Positions 1 to 10,894 of a stretch of 64,000 nucleotides of DNA are shown piece by piece. The notes below the pieces were generated by a model. It saw only the letters and a program-made list of their open reading frames with translations. It did not search any database and was not told where the DNA came from. Within the stretch, counting starts at the first letter, position 1, and each line of letters starts with the position of its first letter. Made by a program: the position numbers and the translations under genes. The DNA is taken from the NCBI RefSeq assembly GCF_025118155.1, contig NW_026251402.1, positions 557,883 through 621,882 of the forward strand, given 5' to 3'. Source of the stretch: Cokeromyces recurvatus (lineage: Eukaryota; Mucoromycota; Mucoromycetes; Mucorales; Mucoraceae).

Positions 1-1209
1 TAACAAATGGTCCTTTATGGAGTGAACATCTTGCAGTTGGTTGGAATGCATCTTTGTATAGTTTTGCTTTTAGTGGAGCAGTCTGTACAGATGAGATGTA
101 TCCAAGAACTCAACAAAGTAATGATACACCAAGTATCATTGATCAAATAGAAATGTATTATAAACAAAAGCTAGATTTAAACATGGAAGAAACTGTTTTT
201 GTATTTTGGGTTGGTTTAAATGACATTTATAGAATTCTTGAAGATGATGAAGGTTAGTGAATATAAATCATGTCCATGTTAGTGTAATTAGTGATTACGG
301 TTTTTTAATTTTTTTTTTTTTTTTCTCTCCAAGATGTGGAAACAAAACTTGTTCAAGTAGTCAATTGTATTAGTACAAATATTGTAGGTTATACATACAT
401 ATAAAAATAAAGCGTTTATAGAAATCTTATCAATTATATAGCGTAATGTACGTAAAGTATTCTCTTCAAATAAATTTATTGTACTTGAGATACCACCTCT
501 TGAACAGATGCCTTATTATTCAAACACAGTATTAGCATCAAGTAGAAAAAAGGCAACTCTTCAATTCAATGAACAATTAATAAAGGAAGTAGAAAGAATG
601 AATAAACACTTGACATCGTTAGAGTTAGATGTAGTAGATATTCATAAGCTAATGAATGATATCATAAGTCAGCCAGATTTATTTAACATAAAGAATGTGA
701 AAGAATCTTATTGGGAGAGTTGTGAAGGCTCGTGTATGGATGAAATAGATGCTTATGTTTGGTGGGACAAAACGCATTTGACAGGAGGTGTACATCGTTT
801 GATTGCGAATAGTATTTTAATGGCTGGATCTTTAGGCCCTGAAAGCTATTTAGATGACAGTCTCAACGTGAATCAGCTTCTTCAACAGCCTAATTCAACT
901 TACAAGTCACCTATTTATAAGGCAGAAAAGAATACAGCTGAAATTGACAAAGTAATAAAGACGATGAAGGATAATAAATCAATAGAACAACAGACTTCCT
1001 TTACAGAAGATCCATCGATGAAGCCCTATTATTCTATTTATGTTGGAATATCCGTCACTCTCCTTATTTCTATTGGATTCATTATGTTTAACAAAAAGAG
1101 AAGAAGTCATGTAATAACAGCATTATTGAGTTTATTTAATCATCCTATTGAACGTGGTGGTAGATTTATGCCATTGCGTAATATGGATGATCCTGAAGGA
1201 CAATCATAA
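1..1209 (+). CDS. SGNH/GDSL-type esterase/lipase with C-terminal membrane segment (5' truncated)
   Basis: The coding frame is open from the window edge, so the start lies upstream. Phase-consistent exons are 1-252, 334-383 and 442-1209, giving about 355 visible residues. The first exon carries a GxND block (VGLNDIYRI) and the last exon a WWDKTHLT block. These are the block III and block V (catalytic Asp/His) signatures of SGNH hydrolases, and the TNGPLW start resembles the fungal CE16/thermolabile-haemolysin-like group. The block I Ser would lie upstream of the window. Near the C-terminus one hydrophobic stretch (about residues 295-315 of the visible part) is followed by NKKRR, which suggests a type I membrane anchor with a basic cytosolic tail. 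Family membership is well supported; the substrate is unknown. Confidence 0.8.
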
Positions 1210-1494
1210 TGTTGTCAATATAATAAAGAAGATGAATAGTTATATTTATCATAATTGACAACATTTTATATAGCAAAAAAAAAAAAAGATGATAGTATAT
1301 AAAGTAAATATTATCATTTTATTTTATTTTATTTTATTTTATTTTATTTTTTTATTGTTTTATTTCTATTTCTATTTATATTTATATCACTTTTTTTTTC
1401 TTATAAAAAAAAAATACATGTATATGTGTATATATTAATACGGAAACACACATATATATTCATACACTTGTATCTATCTATTTATCTATATATC

Positions 1495-1533
<39 letters not shown>

Positions 1534-1542
1534 ACATACAGT
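1210..1542. other. Intergenic spacer with microsatellites
   Basis: No gene seen. It holds a TTTTA pentanucleotide array (about 1317-1349) and a CA/ACAC dinucleotide array (about 1498-1528) just upstream of the homeobox start. An in-frame upstream extension of the next ORF from 1426 would translate the CA repeat into alternating Thr-His and is not credible. Confidence 0.7.
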
Positions 1543-2460
1543 ATGGGAGAAATGTATACTGAAAATAATCAACTCTATTTAAGAATACAACAAGATCCTT
1601 TATGGAGTCATAGTAATAGTGATGGTGAATCGCCTCTTACCTCTCCTTCTTCTACTGACCTTATCATATTGGCAAGTACAAAAACAACACCTACTTTACA
1701 TTTTTATGAAAATGATCAAACAACCACCAAAATAAAAGTAGATGAAAAACGTTTATCGCGTTTAGAAGAAGTAGATTTATATTCTACTATGTATCATCAA
1801 CATTTAGTTGTACCAAATGAATCCATTGTTTGTATTAAACCTGAAAACATCATGCTTCAAGATTACCCTTCAACAACAACAACAAAGAATAAGAAAACGA
1901 TCATCATAGAATCTGATACTAATCAAGACAAAAGAATGTATAGTAAAAAACGAAAGCAATGTGAGTTAGATATGAATTATTCACTATTAGAAGAAGGATT
2001 AGAAGAAGAAGAAGAAGAAGAAGAAGGAAAGGATAGAATCAAAATGTATAAAAGCAACTGTTATCATCAAGAAATAATAGAAGAGGAAGGTTTTAATAAG
2101 AAGAGGAAAAGTAATAATAAGAAAAGAACCATCACGTCTTATGATAGTCAAACTTCATTTTATCTTAAATCAGTCTTCTTTGAAGTTTATAGTTGTCAAT
2201 CAAAATTGACTAAACAACAACGGTTAGAAGTTCAAAGGAAAACAGGCTTACCACCACGTAATATTACTTATTGGTTTTCTAATCACAAAAGAAGATTTCA
2301 AAATACACTTAAAATCTATCGGAAAATCGTGAATGAAGCAAATGGAAAAATTAAAAATTATCATGATTTTATTAATTGGAGAAAAGAACATGGTTTACCA
2401 GAACAAATATCTCAAGAAGAAGTGAAACAATTAGAAGACAATGATGCAGAACAAAAATAA
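1543..2460 (+). CDS. Homeodomain transcription factor
   Basis: Single-exon gene, 305 residues from the ATG at 1543. I preferred this ATG to the upstream in-frame one because the extension only translates low-complexity DNA. The homeodomain lies at about residues 193-253. Its third helix contains ITYWFSNHKRRF, the WFxNxR DNA-recognition signature, preceded by KLTKQQRLEVQRKTGLPPR. Upstream are a poly-Glu run and basic clusters (KKRKS, KKR) that may act as a nuclear localisation signal. It should be a nuclear sequence-specific DNA-binding protein. The targets are unknown, and the rest of the protein is low-complexity and unrecognised. Confidence 0.85.
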   Translation: MGEMYTENNQLYLRIQQDPLWSHSNSDGESPLTSPSSTDLIILASTKTTPTLHFYENDQTTTKIKVDEKRLSRLEEVDLYSTMYHQHLVVPNESIVCIKPENIMLQDYPSTTTTKNKKTIIIESDTNQDKRMYSKKRKQCELDMNYSLLEEGLEEEEEEEEGKDRIKMYKSNCYHQEIIEEEGFNKKRKSNNKKRTITSYDSQTSFYLKSVFFEVYSCQSKLTKQQRLEVQRKTGLPPRNITYWFSNHKRRFQNTLKIYRKIVNEANGKIKNYHDFINWRKEHGLPEQISQEEVKQLEDNDAEQK

Positions 2461-2734
2461 TTATTAAACTACTCTGTTTATTTGAATTAGCTTCTAATAA
2501 TAAAATATGCTTAGATCAGGAAGAATCATAAACTTGATAAATTTCTTTTTTATTCTAGAAATGTATCTTTACTAAATTGATATAACGATTCACTATGTAC
2601 ACATATTTATAGTCTACAGCACTACTTGTAACATCTTTAAATTTATATGATTCTAGAAGCAAAGACTTTATAATAAATGAGTCATTTTAAACAAATCAAC
2701 TTGATTCCAACTCTTTTATAATTTTGAAGGGCCG

Positions 2735-2774
<40 letters not shown>

Positions 2775-2863
2775 AAAAAGAAAAAACTTCAAGATCTTTT
2801 TTTTTTTTTTTTCGAGGAATTATCATTTTTTTTTTTTTTTTTTTAATAGATTATCACAAAATT
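2461..2863. other. Intergenic spacer with homopolymer tracts
   Basis: No gene seen. It contains a 34-nt A run (2739-2772) and T runs near 2799-2812 and 2826-2844, just upstream of the MFS start. Confidence 0.7.
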
Positions 2864-4693
2864 ATGAAAGATAATTATGATAAAGAAATTATCTTGGAAG
2901 AAAATGCTTCTTCTGAAAAAAGTGTCAGTAATGAAACATCATTATTAGCATGGATTGAACTTATTTTTGTTATTCTATTAAATATGTCTGTTAATTTAAG
3001 ATGGCTAACGTTTAGTCCTGTTGCTTCTTTAGCAGCAGAATACATGAATGTCAGTATGTCTTCTATAACTTGGTTGGCTAATTGTGCTACTTTGATCTTT
3101 ATTGCTATTAGTACATTTACGGGTTGGGTATTTGAAAGATATGGCATGAAAGCATGTGTAAGGAATCCCAGATAACATGTACATATCATCTTATTCATTA
3201 AAATATATATATATATATATATATTACGTAATAGTTTCTATTTGCAGCTTGCACAAGTATTTTAGGTTCATGGATTAGGTATTTTGGAACATTTGCACCT
3301 ATTCATCAAAGATATGCTATTATCATGTTTGGACAAGTAAATATGGATCTCAAAGATGACTGGTTTATATTATTAATCATTATCAATAGTGTATAGCTTC
3401 AATTGCTGAACCTTTTATTATGAATATTGGAACTCATGTAAGAACCCCCTCAAATTTCAAAATAGATTTGTATGTAAAACTGATTGAATTTTCATATAAA
3501 GTTTGCTGCTGTCTGGTTTGCTACTCATCATCGAGTTACTGCAAATACACTATTATGTAAATAGAATCATGATTATTTACCTCCCCTTTTTTATTATTAT
3601 TATTACAAAAAGGATAACATTATTATTATTATTAGCATTACCACTTGGTATGATTGTAGCTACATTATCTATGCCTAAATTGGTTCAAATCCCATCAGAG
3701 TTGCCTCGAGCTGTAAAATAGAATTTTTTTTTTTTTTTTCTCTCAAAAATTTATTGATCCCCATTTTTTTTTTATTATTATTATTAGCTTTTGATTACAG
3801 CTTGCATTTCAACTGCATTTGGAATACCGTTCTTAATTTTGCCATCAAAGCCAAAAATTCCCCCAACTTTAAGTGCAAAAGTGACTCGTACTTCATTTCG
3901 TGAGAGTCTTAAATCAATGCTTAGAAATCGAAATTATTTATTATTGATTATCATATTTAGTATCAATTTTGCTATGTTCGCTTCTATTGTCGCTATTACG
4001 AGTAGTATCTTTATTCCTCAAGGATTTAGTACCGTACAAGCTGGTTTAGCTAGTTTTATACGAATTATAAGTGGTATAGGTGGTGCATTGATTGCAGGTC
4101 GTATAACAGATTGGACAGGTCAACATGCACTTGTATTAAAAATAGCTGCACCTATGACAGCTATCACTACTGTTATTTTGTATATTCAAGGTATCTTTTC
4201 ATTTTTCTTTCTTTCTTTCTTTCTTTCTAATCCTTAATGTCTTTTATTATTACTGTTAGACTTGGTTAATACATATGCTTTTATGATGGTATCATGCTTT
4301 TTAAATGGATTCTTTGTATTCCTCATTATACCTGTTTCCTTAGAATTAGCTGCAGAATGTACTTTCCCTGTATCTGAATCAGTAAGTGCTTCCATTCTTT
4401 GGGGTGTATCTCAAGTGAGTTCATTTTGTACAACTTTCATCATGGATGCATTAAGAGCCGGTCCTGATGCTTCTCCACCTTATAATATGAAACATGCTCT
4501 TATATATGCGATAGTTCTATCATGTATCGGTGCTATTCCATCCTTCTTCCTTTCAACTGACTTGAAGCGTATTCATCGTGATAGAACTACAGATGACAAG
4601 ACTATAGATGTAGATATAATTCAAGAAATTGAGCCTACTACTACTACTCCTGTTCAAAGCAAACAAACAAAAAAACCTCCCCATGTAACTTAG
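2864..4693 (+). CDS. Major facilitator superfamily transporter, FLVCR/SLC49-like
   Basis: Seven phase-checked exons (2864-3155, 3248-3336, 3390-3437, 3502-3556, 3636-3712, 3788-4190, 4260-4693) give a 465-residue polytopic protein. The segments NLRWLTFSPVAS, GSWIRYFG, IAEPFIMN and FAAVWFATHHRVTANT follow the pattern of the FLVCR/DIRC2 (SLC49) branch of the MFS. That branch includes haem or small-solute exporters of plasma and lysosomal membranes. The hydrophilic tail ends in a Thr/Lys-rich stretch. Several introns are only about 50-80 nt and T-rich. The substrate cannot be told from sequence. The MFS call is firm and the SLC49 assignment likely. Confidence 0.85.
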
Positions 4694-4695
4694 AT

Positions 4696-4696
<1 letters not shown>

Positions 4697-4737
<41 letters not shown>
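4697..4737. repeat. CT dinucleotide microsatellite
   Basis: About 20 tandem CT units lie immediately after the transporter stop codon, in its presumed 3' UTR. Confidence 0.9.
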
Positions 4738-4741
<4 letters not shown>

Positions 4742-4889
4742 CTAGATTATAGATATAGATATATGCATATACATATACATACATAATATTGGCCTTTATT
4801 ATTCCTCACTATTACAGAATCTAACTCAATAGTTATAACTTGTATTAACATACTATTTACATTTATTCATAATTTTATTATTTATTTTT

Positions 4890-5682
4890 TTAAAAAGATT
4901 GCTTATGGCGTCTTAATTCTTGCACTTCATTCTCTAAAGCTGAACAAGCAATGCTAACCTGTAAATTTTGAGTGATCAGGTCTGACCATTTATTTTCCAA
5001 AGATGAAAGTGAAGCTGCTGCCTCTGTTTGTTCGCTTTTACGTTCTCTATTGATTTCAAGTATCTTTTGTCGAAGCTCCTCTGTTCTCTTTTTAATAGCT
5101 GCAAGATCAGCCTCTAGTTGATAGTTGTGTACTCTCCATGCATTAGCTCCATATTTTTGAAGTAATTCTAAATTGAACATACTTCCAGCTTGTGATTCTA
5201 ATTGTGATTTGGTATTATTAACAGCTATTTTCCATCCTTCGAGATCATTTTCATCCTTAGGTCCTTGCAATTCATATCTTTTTGTATCTAATACATCCAA
5301 CGTTTCTTTCTTTTGAATTCGTTCTATTTCCTTTTTAAAATCTCGTCTTTTTCAAATAAATCAATATTTAAAGGTAATTCTGATCGTTCTTTTCTTTTCA
5401 TTCTACGCATTTCTTGTTCGATCATTCTTTCTACTGTTATCTTCATGTCTTTTATTTGTAGAGAAAGGGAGGAATGTTATTAGTACTTTTTTTTTTTTTT
5501 TTTTTTTGTTAGTTTAGTTCAATTTCTTACTTTCATCATCAAGTTCTCGATCAACATCTATGATAATGCGTTAATAATAATGTTTAATAAAAAAAAAAAA
5601 ATCCTCCAAGAATTCACATACAAGGAAGAGCATCAATGTCAACATCAGGTCTAGTTGCACTCTCAATAGCTTTTGTTGTCAT
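4890..5682 (-). CDS. Pre-mRNA-splicing factor SPF27 (BCAS2/Cwf7), with apparent frameshift
   Basis: Minus-strand gene with exons 5622-5682, 5531-5557 and 4890-5448. The N-terminus reads MTTKAIESATRPDVDIDALP then YVD, matching the DALPYxD start of SPF27. The C-terminal part has the family's coiled coil (KKRTEELRQKILEINRERK, LENKWSDLITQN). SPF27 is a core subunit of the Prp19/NTC splicing complex. In exon 3 the frame breaks near 5342-5344: FEKDE leads to a stop unless one base is added, after which DFKKEIERIQ continues. The homology resumes without a gap, so this looks like a single missing base (sequence error or recent mutation). The identification is good; whether this copy is functional is uncertain. 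Confidence 0.75.
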
Positions 5683-6206
5683 TTTATGAGATAAAGTCGC
5701 GTTAAAAAATGAAAGCTTAACAAGTTTAAAACAATAATAATAATAATAGTAATAGTAATACTAGTAATAATAGATAAAAAAAAAAAAAAATTCCTCATTA
5801 CGTCACACTCATCAATTCAACATGTATGAGTTGGGTGTAATAAGCCAGTAATAATTTCTAGTTTGAAACACATTGTCAAAATTTCAGGTACCTAAAGGAA
5901 AAAGTGTGGCGTGTTGATGATGCTCACTCACTTGAACGAATTAATAAATACACAAATAATATATTGTTTGTCTTTAAAAATAGCCAACTAAAATCCTCTT
6001 ATAGAAAGTTCCGTTCTTTTACAATAAATATATCTATTTCGTTACACACATAGACAAAGAAAGAATATCAATAGCATTCTGGTGCAACAGGCTGCTGATC
6101 TACTATAATAATAGTATGAATGTCAATTCATGAATATTACGAAAAAAGAAAAAAAAGATGGATTACATGTTATACCTAAAGAGAATATCACAGTTAAATA
6201 AATAAA

Positions 6207-6247
<41 letters not shown>

Positions 6248-6722
6248 AGAGAGAGAGAGTCCAAATCTTATATATTTGGATAAAATCCACGTTTGTCATA
6301 TTTCTAAAGAACATACAGAAAGAACAAGAAAGAAAAAATGATAATTTTATTTTTAGTCCTTGCAATTTACTCTATTTGATAAACAGCTGTTACTATCCCT
6401 CTTTCTTTTTTTTTCTTTCTTTCCTTCTTTTTCATTCTGCCTCCCTTTTAAACGAAAAGATAAATCTTCTAGTATTTCAATGAAATAAGGAGTTTTTTTC
6501 TCTTTTAACCATTAAACCAATCATCATGTTTCATAATTACTAAAAACACTTTTAGTGCAATACTACCACAAATTCTATAAATATATTTATTTTTTTGTGT
6601 CCAAATAAAGAGGGTTACATCGATAATACAAGCTTGAGTATATATTTTCAATCATGATAATATATATTCATTTAGGCATCCTTGCTACCGTATCACGCGT
6701 TCTAGCCACTACAATTTTAAAT

Positions 6723-6761
<39 letters not shown>

Positions 6762-7063
6762 TAATTCATTTTGTCCTCTATTAATATATTTCGACCGCTG
6801 CTACTACTACCACTAATAATACTGCTACTACTACTACTACCACCACGATACAAGGACTCTAAAATTAGATATAAATAGAAAGCATCTTACATAAACTTGT
6901 AAGGCCTTTTCTTCTTCTTTTTTTTTATTTTATTTATTTATTTATTTATATATATATATAACTTATTAACCTTTCCTTTACATATACATAAAAAAAAAAA
7001 AAAAAAAAAAAAGAGAGAGAGAAAAAAAACAATAATTTATAATAAAATAATTAAAAATTACCA
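5683..7063. other. Intergenic region, low complexity
   Basis: About 1.4 kb with no gene I can support. It contains AAT/AGT trinucleotide stretches (5735-5775), an A run followed by AG repeats (about 6210-6258), a 38-nt A run (about 6722-6759) and ACT/ACC trinucleotides (6798-6845). Its right end is the presumed promoter of the first CotH gene. Confidence 0.6.
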
Positions 7064-9176
7064 ATGGCAAAAAAAATAATAGCCCTTTCTGCTTTAATTA
7101 CTTTGGCACTTTCAGGTGCATTTGCAGCAGATGTTCAATACTCTGTTGTTGCTTTTCCTACTGGTAACCAAAATGTAGCTGTATCAGTAGCAGGGCAAGT
7201 TGTTCCTCTTCAAAAGAGTCCTATTCATTCAAATATCTTTACCGGAAATGCACCCTTTGGTGATACTTATCAATATGTTCTCAATGATGGTCAAAAGAAT
7301 ATTCCCGAATCAACCACCCGAAAGCTTACTCAGGGGGCTACATCGACTGGTAATGAATTCTTTAATCGTTCTCGGACTATCTACAATGTCCCTAGCCTTC
7401 CTCAAGCATATAATCCTATTTATCCCAGTAAAGTTTTTATACGTATATACAATTTGTAAATTAAATAATTAACACTCTATTTTTTTTTTATATATAGCTT
7501 TATTTACAAACTTGAACAAATCAAATGAAATTGCTACTATTATTATGTCGGTCAATGCTACAGCATTAGATGCTTTCCATAAAGCACCTACAGAGAAATT
7601 AGATGATGCATTGGTTTCTGATTTCGTTTATATTAGCAATAAAGAAGTCTTTACTATTAAAAATGGTGGATTATCAACAAGTGGACAATCTACAAAAGAT
7701 TTTTCTAAACAATCCTGGGCCATTGATTTCAATAAATATAACAAGAATGCAACCACTAAAAATCTTCTTTATGGTCGTACTTCATTAAAACTTCGTGCTG
7801 AAGAAACTGATGCAACACTTGCGTAAGTGTCTCTCAAAAAAAAAAAAAAAAAAAAATATATATAGTAGACTTATTTTATTTTAGCCGTGAAAAATTAGTT
7901 CTTGATATGCTTGCCGCTTCTGGTGGTGCTACCCTTTCAGGTTCATGGGCACGTGTTTTTATTAATAATGAAGCTTATGGTCTTTTCTTATTGATGGATG
8001 ATGCCTCTACTCATCTTATAGATGCTATTCTTCATGGTGGCAACTTTAAATCAACCAATACAGGTATTACATATTGATTTCTTTTCTCTTTTTTTTATAC
8101 ATGTATATATGTATTCTAATCTTTTTATTTATTTTTTGTTAGGTGCCACATATAAGGGTAACGCTTTAAGTCCCGAAGTAGAAGGCAATCTTGTGTACGT
8201 TGGTGATGATCCTACATTATATTCAGAAGACATTTATAAACTTGCAGATACAGGAGAAGATAAATCGATTAGTAAAAAGAACAATAGTCAAGCTAGATTA
8301 ATTGACTTCACAAAACGTTTAAGTCAAGTGAACGCACAAGATGCTAAAGATGCTCAAAACCCGGGTAGTATCGCTCAATTGATTGATCCTCAACATACAC
8401 TTATTCATATGGCTATTAATTATCTTATTGGCTCCTGGGATGGTTTCTGGTATCAAGCTAGTAATTACTATCTCAATGAAGACCTTGCCACTAAAAAATG
8501 GACTCTGATTACTTATGACTTTGACGAAACCTATGGCAATGGTATGGAAGATACAAGCATGAACACTGTCTCTTATAAAAACTATTCTCGTCCTGGATCC
8601 AAACGTCCCTTGGTTGATGTCTTTTTAAATAATGCTTATTATGACAGTGTCTTTCAAGATATCTTAAAGACGATTGTGAAACGATTCTTCAAGCCCAGTG
8701 TAGTAGACCCTATCCTTACGGCCTGGTCGGAGATGTTGAAGGAAGATATCATCTGGACTCGTACTATCTCAGGTCGATCTCCTGGAATAAAGACAGCATT
8801 TACAGTTGAAGATTTCCAAAATGGTTTACTTGGTAATACGTCCTCGATTCGTCAATGGGTCAAGAACCGTTCCACTTCACTGATGCAACAACTTAAATTT
8901 AATGATACTGATGATCTTCCTGCTTTGCCTCCTTACACTGCTGGTACATACTTGGATGCTAATGGAAATGTAGCCAGTAACAATGGTACAGTCGTTGCTG
9001 GCAACGGTGCCAATGGTATTGCTCCCAGTGGTGGTAATAATAATAATAACAACAACAACATGAAGAACAATTCCTCTGCCAATAATAACGAGAGTAGTAG
9101 TGCATTACCTACTATCAAGATTTCCAAGGAAGCTATCGTAATGGCTATTGTTTCAGTACTTGCTATCACTCTTTAA
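7064..9176 (+). CDS. CotH-family spore-coat/invasin-like protein, GPI-anchor type
   Basis: Four phase-checked exons (7064-7427, 7498-7822, 7885-8063, 8143-9176) give 633 residues. It starts with a hydrophobic signal peptide ending around GAFAAD. Conserved CotH blocks include STGNEFFNRSRTIYNVP, LKLRAEETDATLAREKL, SWDGFWYQASNYY and TYDFDETYGNG. The last 110 residues are an Asn/Ser-rich spacer ending in a hydrophobic tail (AIVMAIVSVLAITL) that stops at the C-terminus, which suggests a GPI-anchored cell-wall protein. CotH proteins have an atypical kinase-like fold, and in Mucorales some paralogues are surface ligands for host cells. Which role this copy has cannot be read from sequence. It is tandem with the next CotH gene. 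Confidence 0.92.
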
Positions 9177-9338
9177 ATTAAACCATCTCCATTTACTGTT
9201 ATTATTCATCTTTAATAAATAAATATGATATACATGTTTAAAAAAAGAAAAAAAAAAGGCTATTTTTAGTACGTTGTATGTATGTTCTTTCTAAATAGAC
9301 GTAATGGAATAAAGTTAATAGTATACAACATTACATCG

Positions 9339-9371
<33 letters not shown>

Positions 9372-9418
9372 TAAATTAAAATTTTGTATGCCGATCTTTG
9401 GATGCTGATGGAGGAGAT

Positions 9419-9420
<2 letters not shown>

Positions 9421-9476
<56 letters not shown>
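9421..9476. repeat. 56-nt poly-A tract
   Basis: Uninterrupted A run between the CotH genes, among the two longest homopolymers in the window. It is likely a simple-sequence repeat and may be length-variable or mis-assembled. Confidence 0.9.
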
Positions 9477-9480
<4 letters not shown>

Positions 9481-10277
9481 CCCCCAAAAAATATAAATAA
9501 AGAATGATGCCATATAATCATGTTCGTGTAGCCGAGTGAGTGAATTGATGACATTTTATTCAAAGTAGTATAAAATAAAGTGAAACATATTTTAAAGTTG
9601 AAACTATCCAAGTCAAAATAAACTACGTTTATAGATAAACGATCGCTGCTGTTTTTCCACTTTTTTTTTTATGAATGATATATGTCACGTGTTTTTTTCT
9701 ATGATGAATTGTTCATATTTAATATTTTCATTCTTCTACTTTTACAATAATGAATAATAGTAGTAACACATCTATATACAACATCTAACTTTTTTTTTTA
9801 CAATGTATGAAGCCAGGGTAACTATCATTATTGTTAACAACTACTATTACTACAAACATTTTAAACTCAGACACAGTGAATTTATTACAATTATACATTT
9901 GAAACTTTTTGTTGTTTCCAAGATATTTAACATTTAAACTTTTTTTTTTTACCTTTTATGTTATTTAAAAATAGCAAGACGAACATAAAATATGCGTGGG
10001 TTAAAATAATGGGTACTGGCATAAAAAAAATACACTAAAAAAGAATAAAAATAAATCGATAAAACATTGAGTAATGAATGTACGAGATGAAATCTTTGTT
10101 TTAAAGAAAACTATATACTTACTCAACTTTGATGTTAAAAGGAAATAAAAAGAAGTTAGTAGTATTAGTAAGAGTGGTATTCACTTTTTTAAACACAATT
10201 ATCAAATAAGGTAAAAAATGTCTGTTCTTCTTGTAAACAGTTTGTTTCCGCTCTATTAAGGCGGAGAAAACAGACTA

Positions 10278-10307
10278 CTGCATACCCTTCTTTGTTTAAG
10301 TATGCAG
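10278..10307. promoter_or_regulatory. Inverted repeat (hairpin potential) upstream of second CotH gene
   Basis: CTGCATAC and GTATGCAG form a perfect 8-bp stem with a 14-nt loop. An imperfect stem (GTTTCCGC with GCGGAGAAAAC) sits just before it, at about 10243-10272. This could be a transcription-factor palindrome or a structured RNA. There is no direct evidence of function. Confidence 0.25.
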
Positions 10308-10454
10308 AACGAAAAAAAAAAAAAAAAAGGAAGTCTGTTACTTGAATGGTTTTATATAAATATAAATCAAATATTAATAATAAAGTTCCTTTTTTTTTTT
10401 AAATAGAATTTGGGCATTATAGTTTCTTTTTTTTTAAAAAAAAAAAAAAATAGC

Positions 10455-10850
10455 ATGAAGTTATTTTCTTCTACTACTACTTTAATTGGCTTCATTAGGA
10501 TAGCTATTATTGCCTTAGCTCATGTTGTTGTTGTTGCTAATGCAGCCAATGTGACATATTCAGTCGTCGCTTTCCCCGGTAAAAATGAAATGGTAGCTGT
10601 TCATATAAATGGAACAAACTATCCTCTTCGAACAAGTCCATTAAGTGCTAACCTTTTCACTGGATCTGCTCCCTTTGGTTCTAATTATCAATATGTTTAT
10701 TTGGCGCCGGGCGATAAACAAAGACCCGAGTCTACTGTTCGTCATTTGACTAATACTTCTATTACATCTACTGGAAATGAATTCTTTAATCGATCTAAAA
10801 CTATTTATGATGTTCCAGAGCTTCCTCGTGCTTTTAATCCTATTTATCCT

Positions 10851-10894
<44 letters not shown>

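Larger units (their letters stand above)
9177..10454. other. Intergenic region between the two CotH genes
   Basis: About 1.3 kb without a coding region. It contains a T run (about 9340-9367) and a 56-nt A run (9421-9476). The apparent minus-strand ORFs here are poly-Phe/poly-Lys translations of these runs. A perfect 8-bp inverted repeat (10278-10285 with 10300-10307) lies about 150 bp before the downstream CotH start. Confidence 0.6.

Noticed and set aside
1426..1542. Longer N-terminus for the homeodomain protein
   Set aside because: The extra residues translate a CA microsatellite (Thr-His alternation) and lie in the presumed 5' leader.
9266..9611. Minus-strand poly-Phe ORFs between the CotH genes
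   Set aside because: They translate long A/T runs; no motif and no splice structure.
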